This document shows positions 8,529 to 19,991 of a stretch of DNA of 64,000 bases, piece by piece. Position 1 is the first letter of the stretch, and each line of letters opens with the position of its first letter. The translations under genes and the position numbers were made by a program. The notes under the pieces were generated by a model. That model ran no database searches. It worked only from the letters and a program-made list of their open reading frames with translations, and was not told the origin of the DNA. Origin of the DNA: Serratia sp. FDAARGOS_506 (GTDB lineage: Bacteria > Pseudomonadota > Gammaproteobacteria > Enterobacterales > Enterobacteriaceae); contig NZ_CP033831.1 in NCBI RefSeq assembly GCF_003812745.1, positions 3,968,001-4,032,000 of the forward strand, read 5' to 3'.

Positions 8529-8860
8529 AAAAACAGTGAAAGCCCGGCGGTTGTCGAATTATCGCTGCGGCTTTCGGCATCGACGGACTGAATGAATAAA
8601 CGCCGGGAATTGTCGACTGAAAAATAACGAATTTGCCGTTTTCACTTTACGTTAACGCCGCTTTCGGTTGCGGCTAAACCGAAAGCAAAATCAATTACAA
8701 CCAATTGATAGATATAGATATTTTAAAATTAATCGATTGCATTTCAGTGTTTCGTTTGCTGTAATTCGCCACGAACAACTGAAAGCGCTCCGGTCGGTAT
8801 CGCTGCGGCTTATTAAGCCGCGGTCGGGCACGGCTACAGGTAAATCAGGAGTCTGCGTTA
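8529..8860. other. Intergenic region before the DeoR-type regulator gene, rich in inverted repeats
   Basis: This 332-base gap holds a perfect 10-7-10 inverted repeat (8660-8686), a 7-6-7 repeat ATCAATT/AATTGAT (8690-8709), an 8-1-8 palindrome GCGGCTTA/TAAGCCGC (8805-8821) and an 11-codon reading frame (8592-8627) that repeats the KRREL codons of the downstream regulator. No clear U-tailed terminator follows the kinase gene. The gap suggests a separate promoter for the regulator and the last two enzymes. Confidence 0.6.
8660..8686. promoter_or_regulatory. Perfect 10-bp inverted repeat, candidate operator
   Basis: GCTTTCGGTT (8660-8669) and AACCGAAAGC (8677-8686) are perfectly complementary around 7 bases. 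No T-run follows, so it is unlikely to be a terminator. Its CTTTCG core also occurs upstream of the transporter operon, which fits an operator for the DeoR-type regulator encoded next. The assignment is inference. Confidence 0.4.
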
Positions 8861-9631
8861 ATGATCAATACCGCAAAACGCCGGGAATTAATTATCGACC
8901 AGCTGTGCCGCGAAGGCTCGGTGCGCGTGGAACAGCTCAGCCAGCAGTTTTCGGTGTCCAGCGTCACCATCCGCAGCGATCTGCGCCAGCTGGAAAAGCA
9001 CGGCTGCGCGGTGCGCGCTTACGGCGGCGCCATGTTGAACAAACAGTTCGCCTTCGATCGCCCGCTGCAGGACAAGGGCCGCATCAACCGCGACGTAAAA
9101 CACGCCATCGCCTGCGCGGCGGCGGCGCTGATTGAAGACGGCGACGCCGTCATCCTCGACTCCGGCTCCACCACCAGCCAGATGGCGCCGCAGCTGGCGG
9201 GGAAAAAGGATCTGGTGGTGATGACCAACGCGCTGAACATCGCCTTCGAGCTGGCCAACAACGAGCAGATCGATCTGATGGTGGTCGGCGGCAGCGTGCG
9301 CCGCAAGGCCTGGTCGCTGTACGGCCCCGCCGCCGAACAGCAGCTGCGCCAGTACCGGTTCGACAAGCTGTTTCTCGGCGTCGACGGTTTCGATCTGGCG
9401 GGCGGCATCACCACGCCGGATCCGGGCGAAGCGCAGCTAAACCGGGTGATGTGCGAAGTGGCGCGCGAAGTGATCGCCATTGCCGACGCCAGCAAATTCG
9501 GCCGCACCAGCTTTTGCATGATCCGCGAAATCGGCCAGATCCACCGGCTGGTCACCGACAGCCGCATCCCGGAACACTATCTGCAGGCGCTGCACCATTT
9601 AGGGATCGACGTGATTATCGCCGACCGTTAA
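8861..9631 (+). CDS. DeoR-family transcriptional regulator
   Basis: This 256-residue protein has the classic DeoR layout: N-terminal helix-turn-helix (residues about 19-57, ending in the family signature RAYGGAM) and a C-terminal sensor domain related to ribose-5-phosphate isomerase that binds a phosphosugar. The sensor carries the conserved SGSTT and GGxxR motifs. It most likely represses the surrounding cluster until a pathway phosphosugar accumulates, like AgaR in N-acetylgalactosamine operons. An AGGA site lies about ten bases before the ATG. It is followed after 25 bases by the SIS gene, so regulator and last enzymes are probably co-transcribed. Confidence 0.92.
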   Translation: MINTAKRRELIIDQLCREGSVRVEQLSQQFSVSSVTIRSDLRQLEKHGCAVRAYGGAMLNKQFAFDRPLQDKGRINRDVKHAIACAAAALIEDGDAVILDSGSTTSQMAPQLAGKKDLVVMTNALNIAFELANNEQIDLMVVGGSVRRKAWSLYGPAAEQQLRQYRFDKLFLGVDGFDLAGGITTPDPGEAQLNRVMCEVAREVIAIADASKFGRTSFCMIREIGQIHRLVTDSRIPEHYLQALHHLGIDVIIADR

Positions 9632-9656
9632 CCGAGGCTTTTAAGGAGTTGTCATT

Positions 9657-10817
9657 ATGAACGCGTATTTCTCTTACGAGGCGGATTGGCTGAAGCAGCG
9701 CAGCGCCTGGCACACCGCCGCAGAGATTTGGCAGCAGCCCGATCTATGGGCGGCGCTGCACCGGCAACTGCAGGATCAACAGGCGCAGTGGCAGCCGTTC
9801 CTGGCGCCGCTGTTGGCCAACCCGCGCCTGCAAATCATACTGTGCGGCGCCGGCAGTTCAGCGTTCGCCGGCCGTGCCCTGGCGCCCTGGCTGCGCGAAA
9901 AAACCGGCCGCGACGTGGCGGCCTACGGCACCACCGATATCGTCGCCAACCCGCGGCAGTACCTCGATCCTGAGCGGCCAACGCTGCTGGTCTCCTTCGC
10001 CCGCTCGGGCAACAGCCCGGAGAGCGTGGCGACGGTGGAGCTGGCCGACCAACTGCTGCCGGAAAGCTACCACCTGATGCTGGTCTGCAACCCGGACAGC
10101 AAGCTGGCGCAGTATGCGCATCGGCGCGACAACGTCTGTTCGCTGGTGATGCCGCAAGGCTCCAACGATCAGAGCTTCGCCATGACCTCCAGCTTCAGCT
10201 GCATGATGCTGAGCGCCGCGCTGCTGCTCGGCCCGCTTTCGCTCGAGGCCGCCCAGGCGCCGCTGAACGCCATGGTGCAGCGCTGCCGCGCACTGCGCGA
10301 AACGCTGCAGCCGCAGGTGAAAGCGCTGGCCGCCAGCGGTTTCCGCCGTTATATCACCCTCGGCGGCAGCTGCTTTACCGGCCTGGCGGAAGAGGCCTCG
10401 CTCAAGATGCTGGAGCTGACCGCCGGGCGCATCGTGACGCGCTACGACTCGCCGCTCGGCCTGCGCCACGGCCCTAAATTTATGGTCGACGGCCAAACAT
10501 TGGTGGTGCTTATGTTCTCCCACGATGATTACGCCCGCCAGTATGACCGCGATCTGTGGAACGAGCTGCAGCGCGACGGGCTGGCGATGCAATTGGTCGG
10601 TTTGACCGGCGCTCCCCAGACGCCGTCCGATGCCTTGCTGCCTATGCACCAGGCCACGGACGATATCTGGCTGCTGTTCCCGTATCTGCTGTTCAGCCAA
10701 ATGCTGGCCTTCGAGAGTTCGCTGGCGCTGGGGCTGACCCCGGACAACCCTTGCCCGACCGGCGAGGTTAACCGGGTGGTGAAAGGCGTGACGATTTACC
10801 GTTTCCCTGTGCTGTAA
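9657..10817 (+). CDS. SIS-domain sugar isomerase/deaminase, AgaS-like
   Basis: This 386-residue protein has two SIS domains (about residues 55-200 and 215-360) with phosphosugar-binding motifs GAGSSAF and SFARSGNSPES, and the string GLRHGPK near the active site. Length and layout match AgaS, which converts galactosamine-6-phosphate to tagatose-6-phosphate with release of ammonia. The glutaminase domain of GlmS is absent, so it is a deaminase/isomerase, not a synthase. It has a strong AAGGAG site and is ten bases before the aldolase. The match to AgaS suggests a galactosamine-type sugar, but related SIS proteins act on glucosamine or fructosamine phosphates. Confidence 0.82.
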   Translation: MNAYFSYEADWLKQRSAWHTAAEIWQQPDLWAALHRQLQDQQAQWQPFLAPLLANPRLQIILCGAGSSAFAGRALAPWLREKTGRDVAAYGTTDIVANPRQYLDPERPTLLVSFARSGNSPESVATVELADQLLPESYHLMLVCNPDSKLAQYAHRRDNVCSLVMPQGSNDQSFAMTSSFSCMMLSAALLLGPLSLEAAQAPLNAMVQRCRALRETLQPQVKALAASGFRRYITLGGSCFTGLAEEASLKMLELTAGRIVTRYDSPLGLRHGPKFMVDGQTLVVLMFSHDDYARQYDRDLWNELQRDGLAMQLVGLTGAPQTPSDALLPMHQATDDIWLLFPYLLFSQMLAFESSLALGLTPDNPCPTGEVNRVVKGVTIYRFPVL

Positions 10818-11681
<864 letters not shown>

Positions 11682-11987
11682 CCCCCTCTCGCCCCCGGTC
11701 TGTCTGGCTGCTCCACGGGGGCGAAAACATCCCGCCACTCCCGCTTTCCTGAGAGAACGATCACAGCCTTTTACCCTGCTCGCGCCGGGAACCATTAACC
11801 GGTCTTCACTATGATCCAAATCATGGTTTTACTCACCCTGCCTCCCTATTATCAAATTCATTGGATGCAGGCAGTAGGATTCTTGCCCATTCGTTTTTTA
11901 TTTCACCAGGCGAAATAGCTTATTTGATGAAAACAGGCGTGCTTGTTTTTTAATTGGCAGTATTTTTTACTCTGAGAGGAACAGCGT
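11682..11987. other. Intergenic region between the sugar locus and the YehE-like gene
   Basis: The 306-base gap begins with a hairpin after the aldolase stop (11690-11723, arms CGCCCCC/GGGGGCG, no U-tail) that may end the sugar operon. It also holds ATGAT-ccaa-ATCAT (11811-11824), which keeps the TGAT-N4-ATCA core of an FNR site but lacks its outer bases. A T-rich stretch just before the next gene is probably its promoter. Confidence 0.5.
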
Positions 11988-12299
11988 ATGAACCATTACT
12001 TAGCCGTATTAAGCGCATTGGTCATTCTGCCCTTCGCTCTGCAAGCAAAACCGCTTTCCGGCAGCCAGGTCGCCTCCGGCGTCGTGCGCTTCACCGGCGC
12101 CATTACCACCCCGACCTGCACCATCACACATCAGGATGAACAGCTTATCTCCAACTGCTTCGGTAAAGTGACGGAATATCAGAACGGGTATATTTCCTCT
12201 TCGTTAAAAGAAATGCCAAAAGAATTAGTTTCTGCCGTCACCAGCGAAATAGTGAATAACGATCCTCATTTAAAGCGCGTGACCATCAGCTATAAGTAA
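11988..12299 (+). CDS. Small exported protein, YehE/DUF2574-like
   Basis: This 103-residue protein has a Sec signal peptide (hydrophobic residues 5-17, cleavage near QAKP) and a short mature part with two cysteines 12 residues apart, likely a disulfide. The string FTGAITTPTCTI resembles the first strand of fimbrial pilins and the small YehE-type (DUF2574) proteins, which also end in a basic VTISY-like strand. No chaperone, usher or other pilin gene is nearby, so it is an orphan. The GAGAGG site eight bases before the ATG supports the start. Function is unknown; the YehE resemblance is from memory. Confidence 0.65.
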   Translation: MNHYLAVLSALVILPFALQAKPLSGSQVASGVVRFTGAITTPTCTITHQDEQLISNCFGKVTEYQNGYISSSLKEMPKELVSAVTSEIVNNDPHLKRVTISYK

Positions 12300-12420
12300 C
12301 GCCAAAGCGCCAATGCCTGATTAAATAATAAGCAAGGCACAACCTGCCTTGATAACTTATAAATTTATTTTATAAATTTAACGCGCAATGACTCACCGAC
12401 TTACCCTGAGCCGGCTATTT

Positions 12421-12440
12421 GGGCAACCCTGCGGTTGCCC
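12421..12440. terminator. Perfect 8-bp hairpin after the YehE-like gene
   Basis: GGGCAACC-ctgc-GGTTGCCC forms a tight hairpin between the YehE-like gene and ogt, but no T-run follows on either strand. A second weaker hairpin (CAAGGCA/TGCCTTG, 12333-12351) lies closer to the stop. Either could limit read-through. Confidence 0.35.
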
Positions 12441-12518
12441 ATCAGCATGTCCGAAATCCGCCATCACTTCCCCCGCTTTCATGTAATAATCGCCATACCA
12501 AACCGAGGAGTGATCCAG

Positions 12519-13049
12519 ATGCAGACTTTTTTGATTGATCGTACCGCCACGCCGGTGGGGGAACTGGTGCTGATTGCCGATGAACAGGGGCGCCTGCGGG
12601 CGATTGACTGGACCGATCACGAAGCGCGCCTGATGAAGCTGCTGAATACCCACTACCGCGCCGATCGCTTCACCCTGCGCGAGCAGCGCGATCCCAGCGG
12701 GCTGACCGACGCGATGCAACGCTATTTCGCCGGTGAGCTGAGCATTATCGATCGGCTGCCGGTGATGACCGCCGGCACCGAGTTCCAACGCACCGTGTGG
12801 CAACAGCTGCGCCAAATCCCGTGCGGCGAGATCCTGACCTACGGCCAACTGGCGCAACGTATCGGCCGCCCGACCGCCTCACGCGCGGTCGGCATGGCCA
12901 ACGGTTCAAATCCGATCAGCATCGTGGTGCCCTGCCACCGGGTGATCGGTTCGCAAGGCGCGCTGACCGGCTATGCCGGCGGCGTGCAGCGCAAGCAGTG
13001 GCTGCTGCAGCACGAAGGCTACCTGCCGCAGGATCTGCTCTCGCGCTAG
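12519..13049 (+). CDS. ogt: Methylated-DNA--[protein]-cysteine S-methyltransferase
   Basis: This 176-residue repair protein transfers the alkyl group from O6-alkylguanine or O4-alkylthymine in DNA to its own cysteine, a single-use reaction. The active-site PCHRV motif contains Cys139, preceded by the helix-turn-helix and the conserved RAVGMANGSNP asparagine hinge. The start at 12519 follows GAGGAG; an in-frame ATG 84 bases upstream lacks such a site and would add residues not seen in E. coli Ogt (171 aa). It precedes fnr in the same order as in other enterobacteria. Confidence 0.95.
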   Translation: MQTFLIDRTATPVGELVLIADEQGRLRAIDWTDHEARLMKLLNTHYRADRFTLREQRDPSGLTDAMQRYFAGELSIIDRLPVMTAGTEFQRTVWQQLRQIPCGEILTYGQLAQRIGRPTASRAVGMANGSNPISIVVPCHRVIGSQGALTGYAGGVQRKQWLLQHEGYLPQDLLSR

Positions 13050-13304
13050 CGCGGCACATAGTCCGGTGGCAACGGGCATCCACGGTATCGTAGCGGTCTG
13101 GCAGATTGTCTGCCGCCGCAGCATATGGCCTTATTTTCGCCTGTAGTAAATGTGCCAAAGGATAATTGACTCATGCCGCTAAAACCTGCCAACGTGCACC
13201 GCGCCGGTTGTCCTGCCTCAGGCTGCCGGAATGGCGGCCGCACGTTGCGTATAAGTGCCAAATAAAGCGAGTGACTTCAGCGTGATACAGCATAATCGGC
13301 GGCA

Positions 13305-13327
13305 TGTGTGCGCAAAATTCGCACACA
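13305..13327. repeat. Perfect inverted repeat TGTGTGCG/CGCACACA upstream of fnr
   Basis: TGTGTGCG (13305-13312) and CGCACACA (13320-13327) are exact complements around caaaatt. The symmetry and spacing suit a dimeric regulator or a short hairpin. I do not recognise the binding protein. Confidence 0.5.
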
Positions 13328-13382
13328 ATAACCCTATTCATGCTAATGCCACCCTTATCAGCTGCAGCAAAAGATGTTAAAA

Positions 13383-13396
13383 TTGACTCATATCAA
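13383..13396. promoter_or_regulatory. FNR box at the fnr promoter
   Basis: TTGAC-tcat-ATCAA matches the FNR consensus TTGAT-N4-ATCAA at 9 of 10 positions. It ends 20 bases before the fnr start codon, a position suited to negative autoregulation as known for E. coli fnr. Confidence 0.75.
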
Positions 13397-13416
13397 TTAT
13401 TGAATGAGCGTAATCT

Positions 13417-14181
13417 ATGATCCCGGAAAAACGCGTGATTCGTCGTATCCAGTCTGGTGGTTGTGCGATCCATTGCCAGGACTGCAGCATCAGCCAGCTG
13501 TGCATTCCTTTCACCCTTAATGCCCACGAGCTGGACCAGCTCGACAACATTATCGAAAGGAAAAAGCCCATCCAGAAAGGCCAGACCCTGTTCAAGGCCG
13601 GCGACGAGCTGAAATCGCTGTACGCGATCCGTTCCGGGACCATCAAAAGCTACACCATCACCGAGCAAGGCGACGAGCAGATCACCGGTTTCCACCTGGC
13701 GGGTGACCTGGTGGGCTTCGACGCCATCGGCGGTCTGAAGCACCCAAGCTTTGCTCAGGCGCTGGAAACCTCGATGGTGTGCGAGATCCCATTCGAAACC
13801 CTCGACGATCTGTCCGGCAAAATGCCAAACCTGCGTCAGCAGATCATGCGGCTGATGAGCGGCGAGATCAAAGGCGACCAGGACATGATCCTGCTGCTGT
13901 CGAAGAAAAACGCCGAAGAACGCCTGGCGGCGTTCGTTTACAACCTGTCGCGCCGCTTCGCGGAGCGTGGCTTCTCGCCGCGCGAGTTCCGGTTGACCAT
14001 GACCCGCGGCGACATCGGCAACTACCTCGGCCTGACGGTGGAAACCATCAGCCGCCTGCTGGGCCGCTTCCAGAAGAGCGAAATCCTCAGCGTGAAAGGT
14101 AAATACATCACCATCGAAAACGCCGACGCCCTGTCGGTGCTGGCCGGTACGCCACGCATCAACGTGACCGTCAACGCCTGA
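13417..14181 (+). CDS. fnr: Fumarate and nitrate reduction regulator FNR
   Basis: This 254-residue CRP/FNR-family regulator senses oxygen through a [4Fe-4S] cluster and switches genes between aerobic and anaerobic metabolism. Cluster ligands Cys20, Cys23, Cys29 and the later Cys in SMVCEIPF are present; the N-terminus is almost identical to E. coli FNR. The C-terminal helix-turn-helix has the FNR recognition helix [10 protein letters not shown]. The C-terminal tail is a few residues longer and different. The ribosome site is weak. A FNR box in its promoter and in that of fnrS (50166-50179) suggests autoregulation and control of the sRNA in this same segment. Confidence 0.98.
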   Translation: MIPEKRVIRRIQSGGCAIHCQDCSISQLCIPFTLNAHELDQLDNIIERKKPIQKGQTLFKAGDELKSLYAIRSGTIKSYTITEQGDEQITGFHLAGDLVGFDAIGGLKHPSFAQALETSMVCEIPFETLDDLSGKMPNLRQQIMRLMSGEIKGDQDMILLLSKKNAEERLAAFVYNLSRRFAERGFSPREFRLTMTRGDIGNYLGLTVETISRLLGRFQKSEILSVKGKYITIENADALSVLAGTPRINVTVNA

Positions 14182-14187
14182 TCCCCC

Positions 14188-14225
14188 TGCCGGATCAACG
14201 TTTCACCGAAATTGTTGATCCGGCA
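14188..14225 (+). terminator. 12-bp perfect inverted repeat after fnr
   Basis: TGCCGGATCAAC (14188-14199) pairs perfectly with GTTGATCCGGCA (14214-14225). The tail is T-rich (ttctgttgttgttc) but not a clean T-run, so it may be a weak terminator between fnr and uspE. Confidence 0.5.
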
Positions 14226-14308
14226 CCGCTTCTGTTGTTGTTCTGTTTTTCAATGTTGGGTTACTCTGTAAATTAACAGACTGTTGATTTCAGCTGTAAG
14301 GAGGCCCT

Positions 14309-15271
14309 ATGGCGAAGTATCAGAATCTTCTGGTGGCTATTGACCCCAATCAGGACGATCAGCCGGCATTGCGCCGCGCCGTGTACCTGGTAAAACGGAA
14401 CGGCGGGCGCATCAAAGCCTTCCTGCCCATTTATGACTTCTCTTACGAAATGACGACCCTGCTCTCCCCGGACGAAAGAACGGCGATGCGGCAAGGTGTG
14501 ATCAGCCAACGCGCCGCCTGGATCAACGAGCAGTGCCGCTTCTATCTCAACGACGGCGTGCCGATCGAAATCAAAGTGGTCTGGCATAACCGTCCCTTCG
14601 AAGCCATCATTCAGGAAGTGCTTGCCGGCCAACATGACCTGCTGCTGAAAATGGCGCACCAGCACGACCGGCTGGAGTCGGTGATCTTCACCCCTACCGA
14701 CTGGCACCTGCTGCGCAAATGCCCTTGCCCGGTGTGGATGGTAAAAGACCAACCCTGGCCGGAAGGCGGCAAAGCGCTGGTGGCGGTCAACCTGGCCAGC
14801 GAAGAACCCTATCACGACCCGCTCAATATCAAATTGGTGCAAGAAACTGTCGAACTGGCGCAGAACGTCAACCAAACCGAGGTTCACCTGGTCGGTGCCT
14901 ATCCCGTTACCCCGATCAACATCGCCATCGAGCTGCCCGACTTCGATCCGAGCGTCTACAACGACGCCATCCGCGGCCAGCATCTGATCGCCATGAAGGC
15001 GCTGCGGCAGAAATTCTGCATTAAGGAAGAGTTCACCCACGTGGAAAAAGGCCTGCCGGAAGAGGTGATCCCCGATCTGGCCGAACACCTGCAGGCCGGC
15101 GTGGTGGTTCTGGGCACGCTGGGCCGCACCGGCATTTCAGCGGCCTTTATCGGCAACACGGCGGAACATGTGATCGATCATCTGAAATGCGATCTGCTGG
15201 TGATTAAGCCGGAGAACTTCAACTGCCCGATCGAGGCGGATGAAGACGATGAACACGACGACGACGATTAA
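14309..15271 (+). CDS. uspE: Universal stress protein E
   Basis: This 320-residue cytoplasmic protein contains two tandem Usp domains (about residues 1-145 and 155-305), the tandem architecture of UspE. The second domain keeps the GTLGRTG phosphate-binding type motif. UspE is linked to stress survival, aggregation and motility in E. coli. The C-terminus ends in a highly acidic run of Asp and Glu with one His, as in relatives. It follows fnr as in E. coli and ends at a bidirectional terminator shared with pntB. An AAGGAGG site precedes the ATG. Confidence 0.95.
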   Translation: MAKYQNLLVAIDPNQDDQPALRRAVYLVKRNGGRIKAFLPIYDFSYEMTTLLSPDERTAMRQGVISQRAAWINEQCRFYLNDGVPIEIKVVWHNRPFEAIIQEVLAGQHDLLLKMAHQHDRLESVIFTPTDWHLLRKCPCPVWMVKDQPWPEGGKALVAVNLASEEPYHDPLNIKLVQETVELAQNVNQTEVHLVGAYPVTPINIAIELPDFDPSVYNDAIRGQHLIAMKALRQKFCIKEEFTHVEKGLPEEVIPDLAEHLQAGVVVLGTLGRTGISAAFIGNTAEHVIDHLKCDLLVIKPENFNCPIEADEDDEHDDDD

Positions 15272-15282
15272 CCTTCGCGCAT

Positions 15283-15314
15283 AAAAAACGGGCCGCTAAG
15301 CGGCCCGTTTTTTT
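15283..15314. terminator. Bidirectional terminator between uspE and pntB
   Basis: ACGGGCCGC/GCGGCCCGT-type stem with loop around taa is flanked by six As and seven Ts, so it can stop transcription from both sides. Confidence 0.9.
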
Positions 15315-15324
15315 GGTTGCTCAA

Positions 15325-16719
15325 TTACTTCTGCAATGCCCGCAGAATCGCTTCCACGCTGTCTTTGGCGTCGCCGAACAGCATCTGGGTGTTCTCCTTG
15401 AAGAACAGCGGGTTCTGCACGCCGGCATAGCCGGTGTTCATCGAGCGTTTGAACGCGATCACGTTCTGCGCTTTCCACACTTCCAATACCGGCATGCCGG
15501 CGATCGGGCTGCGCGGATCTTCCAGCGCCGCCGGGTTCACCGTGTCGTTGGCGCCAATCACCAGCACGGTGTCGGTATCCGGGAAATCTTCGTTGATTTC
15601 ATCCATCTCCAGCACCACGTCGTACGGCACCTTCGCCTCCGCCAACAGCACGTTCATGTGGCCCGGCAAGCGCCCCGCGACCGGGTGAATGCCGAAGCGC
15701 ACCTTCACGCCGCGCGCCCGCAGTTTCTCGGTGATTTCCGCCACCGGATATTGCGCCTGCGCCACCGCCATGCCGTAACCCGGGGTGATGATCACCGAGG
15801 TGGAGTTCTTCAGCTGCTCGGCCACCTCTTCCGCCGTGGTTTCACGGTATTCGCCCATCTCCTCGGCATCGCCGGTGGACGAACCGTCGCTGCCGAAACC
15901 ACCGGCTATCACACTGATAAACGAGCGGTTCATCGCCTTGCACATGATGTAAGACAGGATCGCACCCGAAGAGCCCACCAGCGCGCCGGTGACGATCAGC
16001 AGATCGTTGCTCAGCATGAAGCCCGCTGCGGCCGCCGCCCACCCCGAGTAGGAGTTGAGCATAGACACCACCACCGGCATGTCCGCGCCGCCGATCGAGG
16101 CCACCAGATGCCAGCCGAACGCCAACGCAATCGCCGTCATCAGCAGCAGCGTCACTACCTGCCAGCCCACGCTGTCGGTCCGCACGAACGCCACCAGCAG
16201 CAGGAACGAGATCACCAGCGCCGCCAGATTCAGCTTGTGGCGGTTCGGCAGCATCAGCGGCTTGGAAGAGATGATGCCGCGCAGCTTGCCGAAGGCGACG
16301 ATTGAACCGGTGAAGGTTACCGCGCCGATAAAGATGCCGAGGAACACTTCGGTCAGATGGATATTCGCCATCACCGGCTCCATCGGCGCACCGTGATCCA
16401 GATAGCTGTTGAAGCCGACCAGCACCGCCGCCAGGCCAACGAAGCTGTGCAGCACCGCCACCAGCTCCGGCATTTCGGTCATCTCGACCTTCTTGGCCAG
16501 ATAGACGCCAATCGAGCCGCCGATGATCATGGCGATGATGATCCAGCCGACATTGCCGGAATCCGGTCCCAGAATGGTGGCGATCAGCGCGATCGCCATA
16601 CCGGCAACGCCGAACAGGTTGCCCTGCTTCGACGTTTCATGACGCGACAGGCCCGCCAGGCTGAAAATAAACAAAATAGCGGCAACAATGTATGCAGCTG
16701 TAACCAATCCTCCAGACAT
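15325..16719 (-). CDS. pntB: NAD(P) transhydrogenase subunit beta
   Basis: This 464-residue inner-membrane subunit of proton-translocating transhydrogenase combines about nine transmembrane helices (residues 1-260) with a C-terminal NADP(H)-binding domain that includes the [10 protein letters not shown] fingerprint and the later [12 protein letters not shown] string. With PntA it uses the proton gradient to make NADPH from NADH. It lies ten bases downstream of pntA in one operon. Length agrees with E. coli PntB (462). Confidence 0.97.
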   Translation of the reverse strand: MSGGLVTAAYIVAAILFIFSLAGLSRHETSKQGNLFGVAGMAIALIATILGPDSGNVGWIIIAMIIGGSIGVYLAKKVEMTEMPELVAVLHSFVGLAAVLVGFNSYLDHGAPMEPVMANIHLTEVFLGIFIGAVTFTGSIVAFGKLRGIISSKPLMLPNRHKLNLAALVISFLLLVAFVRTDSVGWQVVTLLLMTAIALAFGWHLVASIGGADMPVVVSMLNSYSGWAAAAAGFMLSNDLLIVTGALVGSSGAILSYIMCKAMNRSFISVIAGGFGSDGSSTGDAEEMGEYRETTAEEVAEQLKNSTSVIITPGYGMAVAQAQYPVAEITEKLRARGVKVRFGIHPVAGRLPGHMNVLLAEAKVPYDVVLEMDEINEDFPDTDTVLVIGANDTVNPAALEDPRSPIAGMPVLEVWKAQNVIAFKRSMNTGYAGVQNPLFFKENTQMLFGDAKDSVEAILRALQK

Positions 16720-16729
16720 TTGCTACCCC

Positions 16730-18796
<2,067 letters not shown>

Positions 18797-19747
18797 ATGA
18801 AGCTGAAGACCACGATCATCGCGTCAGCCTTGTTATCACTCACCGCGCTGTCTGCTCATGCGGCGCAAGAGTTAACTCCTGAGAAAGCAGCGGCGCTGAA
18901 GCCGTTTGATCGCATCACGATTACCGGCCGCTTCAATGCCATCAATGAAGCCGTCGACGCCGTATCCCGCCGTGCAGACAAACTGGGTGCCGATTCCTTC
19001 TATATCCAGGACAGCAACAACAGCAACAACGGCGGCAACTGGCGCGTCACCGCAGACCTTTATCATAAAGATGCGCCAGAAGTGAGCAAAACACCAAAAT
19101 ACCGCGTATTTAACGGCGTGAACGAACTGCCTAAAGATGAAGCCTATCTGCTGGAGCCTTACGATACCGTGAGCGTCAGCGGTTTCTACCGCAGCCAGCC
19201 GGACATCAACGACGCCATCTCCAAAGAAGCGCAGAAAAAAGGCGCCGCTTCGTTCTTCATCGTGCGCCAGGTTGACGCCAACTCCGGCGGCAACCAGTTC
19301 GTCACCGCCTACATCTATAAGGCCGATGCGCCAAAACGCCGCGTGCAGAGCCCGGATGCCATTCCGGCCGATTCTGACGCCGGCCGCGCCGCGCTGGCCG
19401 CCGGTGGCGCCGCTGCCGCGAAAGTCGAAATTCCTGGCGTCGCGTCTTCCGGTTCGCCAAGCCGCGACGTGGGCCGTTTCTTCGAAACCCAGTCCTCTAC
19501 CGGCCAGCGCTATACCGTCACGCTGCCTAACGGCACCAAGATCCAGGAAGTGAACAACGTGACCGCCGCGCAGATGGTGCCGTTCGATTCCGTCACCTTC
19601 ACCGGCCACTTCAACAGCATGACCGATGTCTCCACCGAAGTGGCGAAACGCGCGGCCGAGAAAGGCGCCAAGTACTACCACGTCACCCGCCAGTGGCAGA
19701 ACAAGAGCGGCGGCAACCTGACCGTCAGCGCCGATCTGTTCAAATAA
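18797..19747 (+). CDS. ydgH: Periplasmic DUF1471 triple-domain protein YdgH
   Basis: This 316-residue exported protein has a Sec signal peptide (cleavage after AHA) and three copies of the DUF1471 (YdgH/BhsA/McbA-like) domain at about residues 28-92, 105-170 and 235-316, each with the recurring FDxITxxGxF and SGGNxxVTA patterns. Single-domain relatives are stress-induced small periplasmic proteins linked to biofilm. The molecular role of YdgH is not established. It is followed by a strong terminator and lies opposite pntA as in E. coli. Confidence 0.93.
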   Translation: MKLKTTIIASALLSLTALSAHAAQELTPEKAAALKPFDRITITGRFNAINEAVDAVSRRADKLGADSFYIQDSNNSNNGGNWRVTADLYHKDAPEVSKTPKYRVFNGVNELPKDEAYLLEPYDTVSVSGFYRSQPDINDAISKEAQKKGAASFFIVRQVDANSGGNQFVTAYIYKADAPKRRVQSPDAIPADSDAGRAALAAGGAAAAKVEIPGVASSGSPSRDVGRFFETQSSTGQRYTVTLPNGTKIQEVNNVTAAQMVPFDSVTFTGHFNSMTDVSTEVAKRAAEKGAKYYHVTRQWQNKSGGNLTVSADLFK

Positions 19748-19769
19748 AACCCGCTTTTCGGTTTACCAT

Positions 19770-19796
19770 CGGGCAGCCCTTGAGCTGCCCGTTTTT
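19770..19796 (+). terminator. Terminator after ydgH
   Basis: CGGGCAGC-ccttga-GCTGCCCG is followed by five Ts. Confidence 0.88.
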
Positions 19797-19991
19797 ATTG
19801 CCGCTTTTTTCATCGCCTGTTGAATAGTTTTTTGTAAATTCCGCATATTCAATCATTGCATCTCTAATCATCCCTCCGTAGAATTTGCGCCAATTTTTAG
19901 GGCTATTGTCTATTCGCACAGTGGTTGTTAATACATTGTTGCCGCCAAGCAGTTCCCTTCCAGTTGTTTATTCTGCGTTCAGGATCCGTCA

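Larger units (their letters stand above)
13050..13416. other. ogt-fnr intergenic region
   Basis: This 367-base gap contains a perfect inverted repeat (13305-13327) and an FNR box (13383-13396) close to the fnr start codon. No coding frame with a ribosome site was seen. The rest of the gap shows no structure I can name. Confidence 0.5.

Noticed and set aside
11811-11824. FNR-like site ATGAT-ccaa-ATCAT
   Set aside because: Lacks the outer T and A that FNR needs and is about 165 bases from the next gene; kept only as a note in the intergenic entry.
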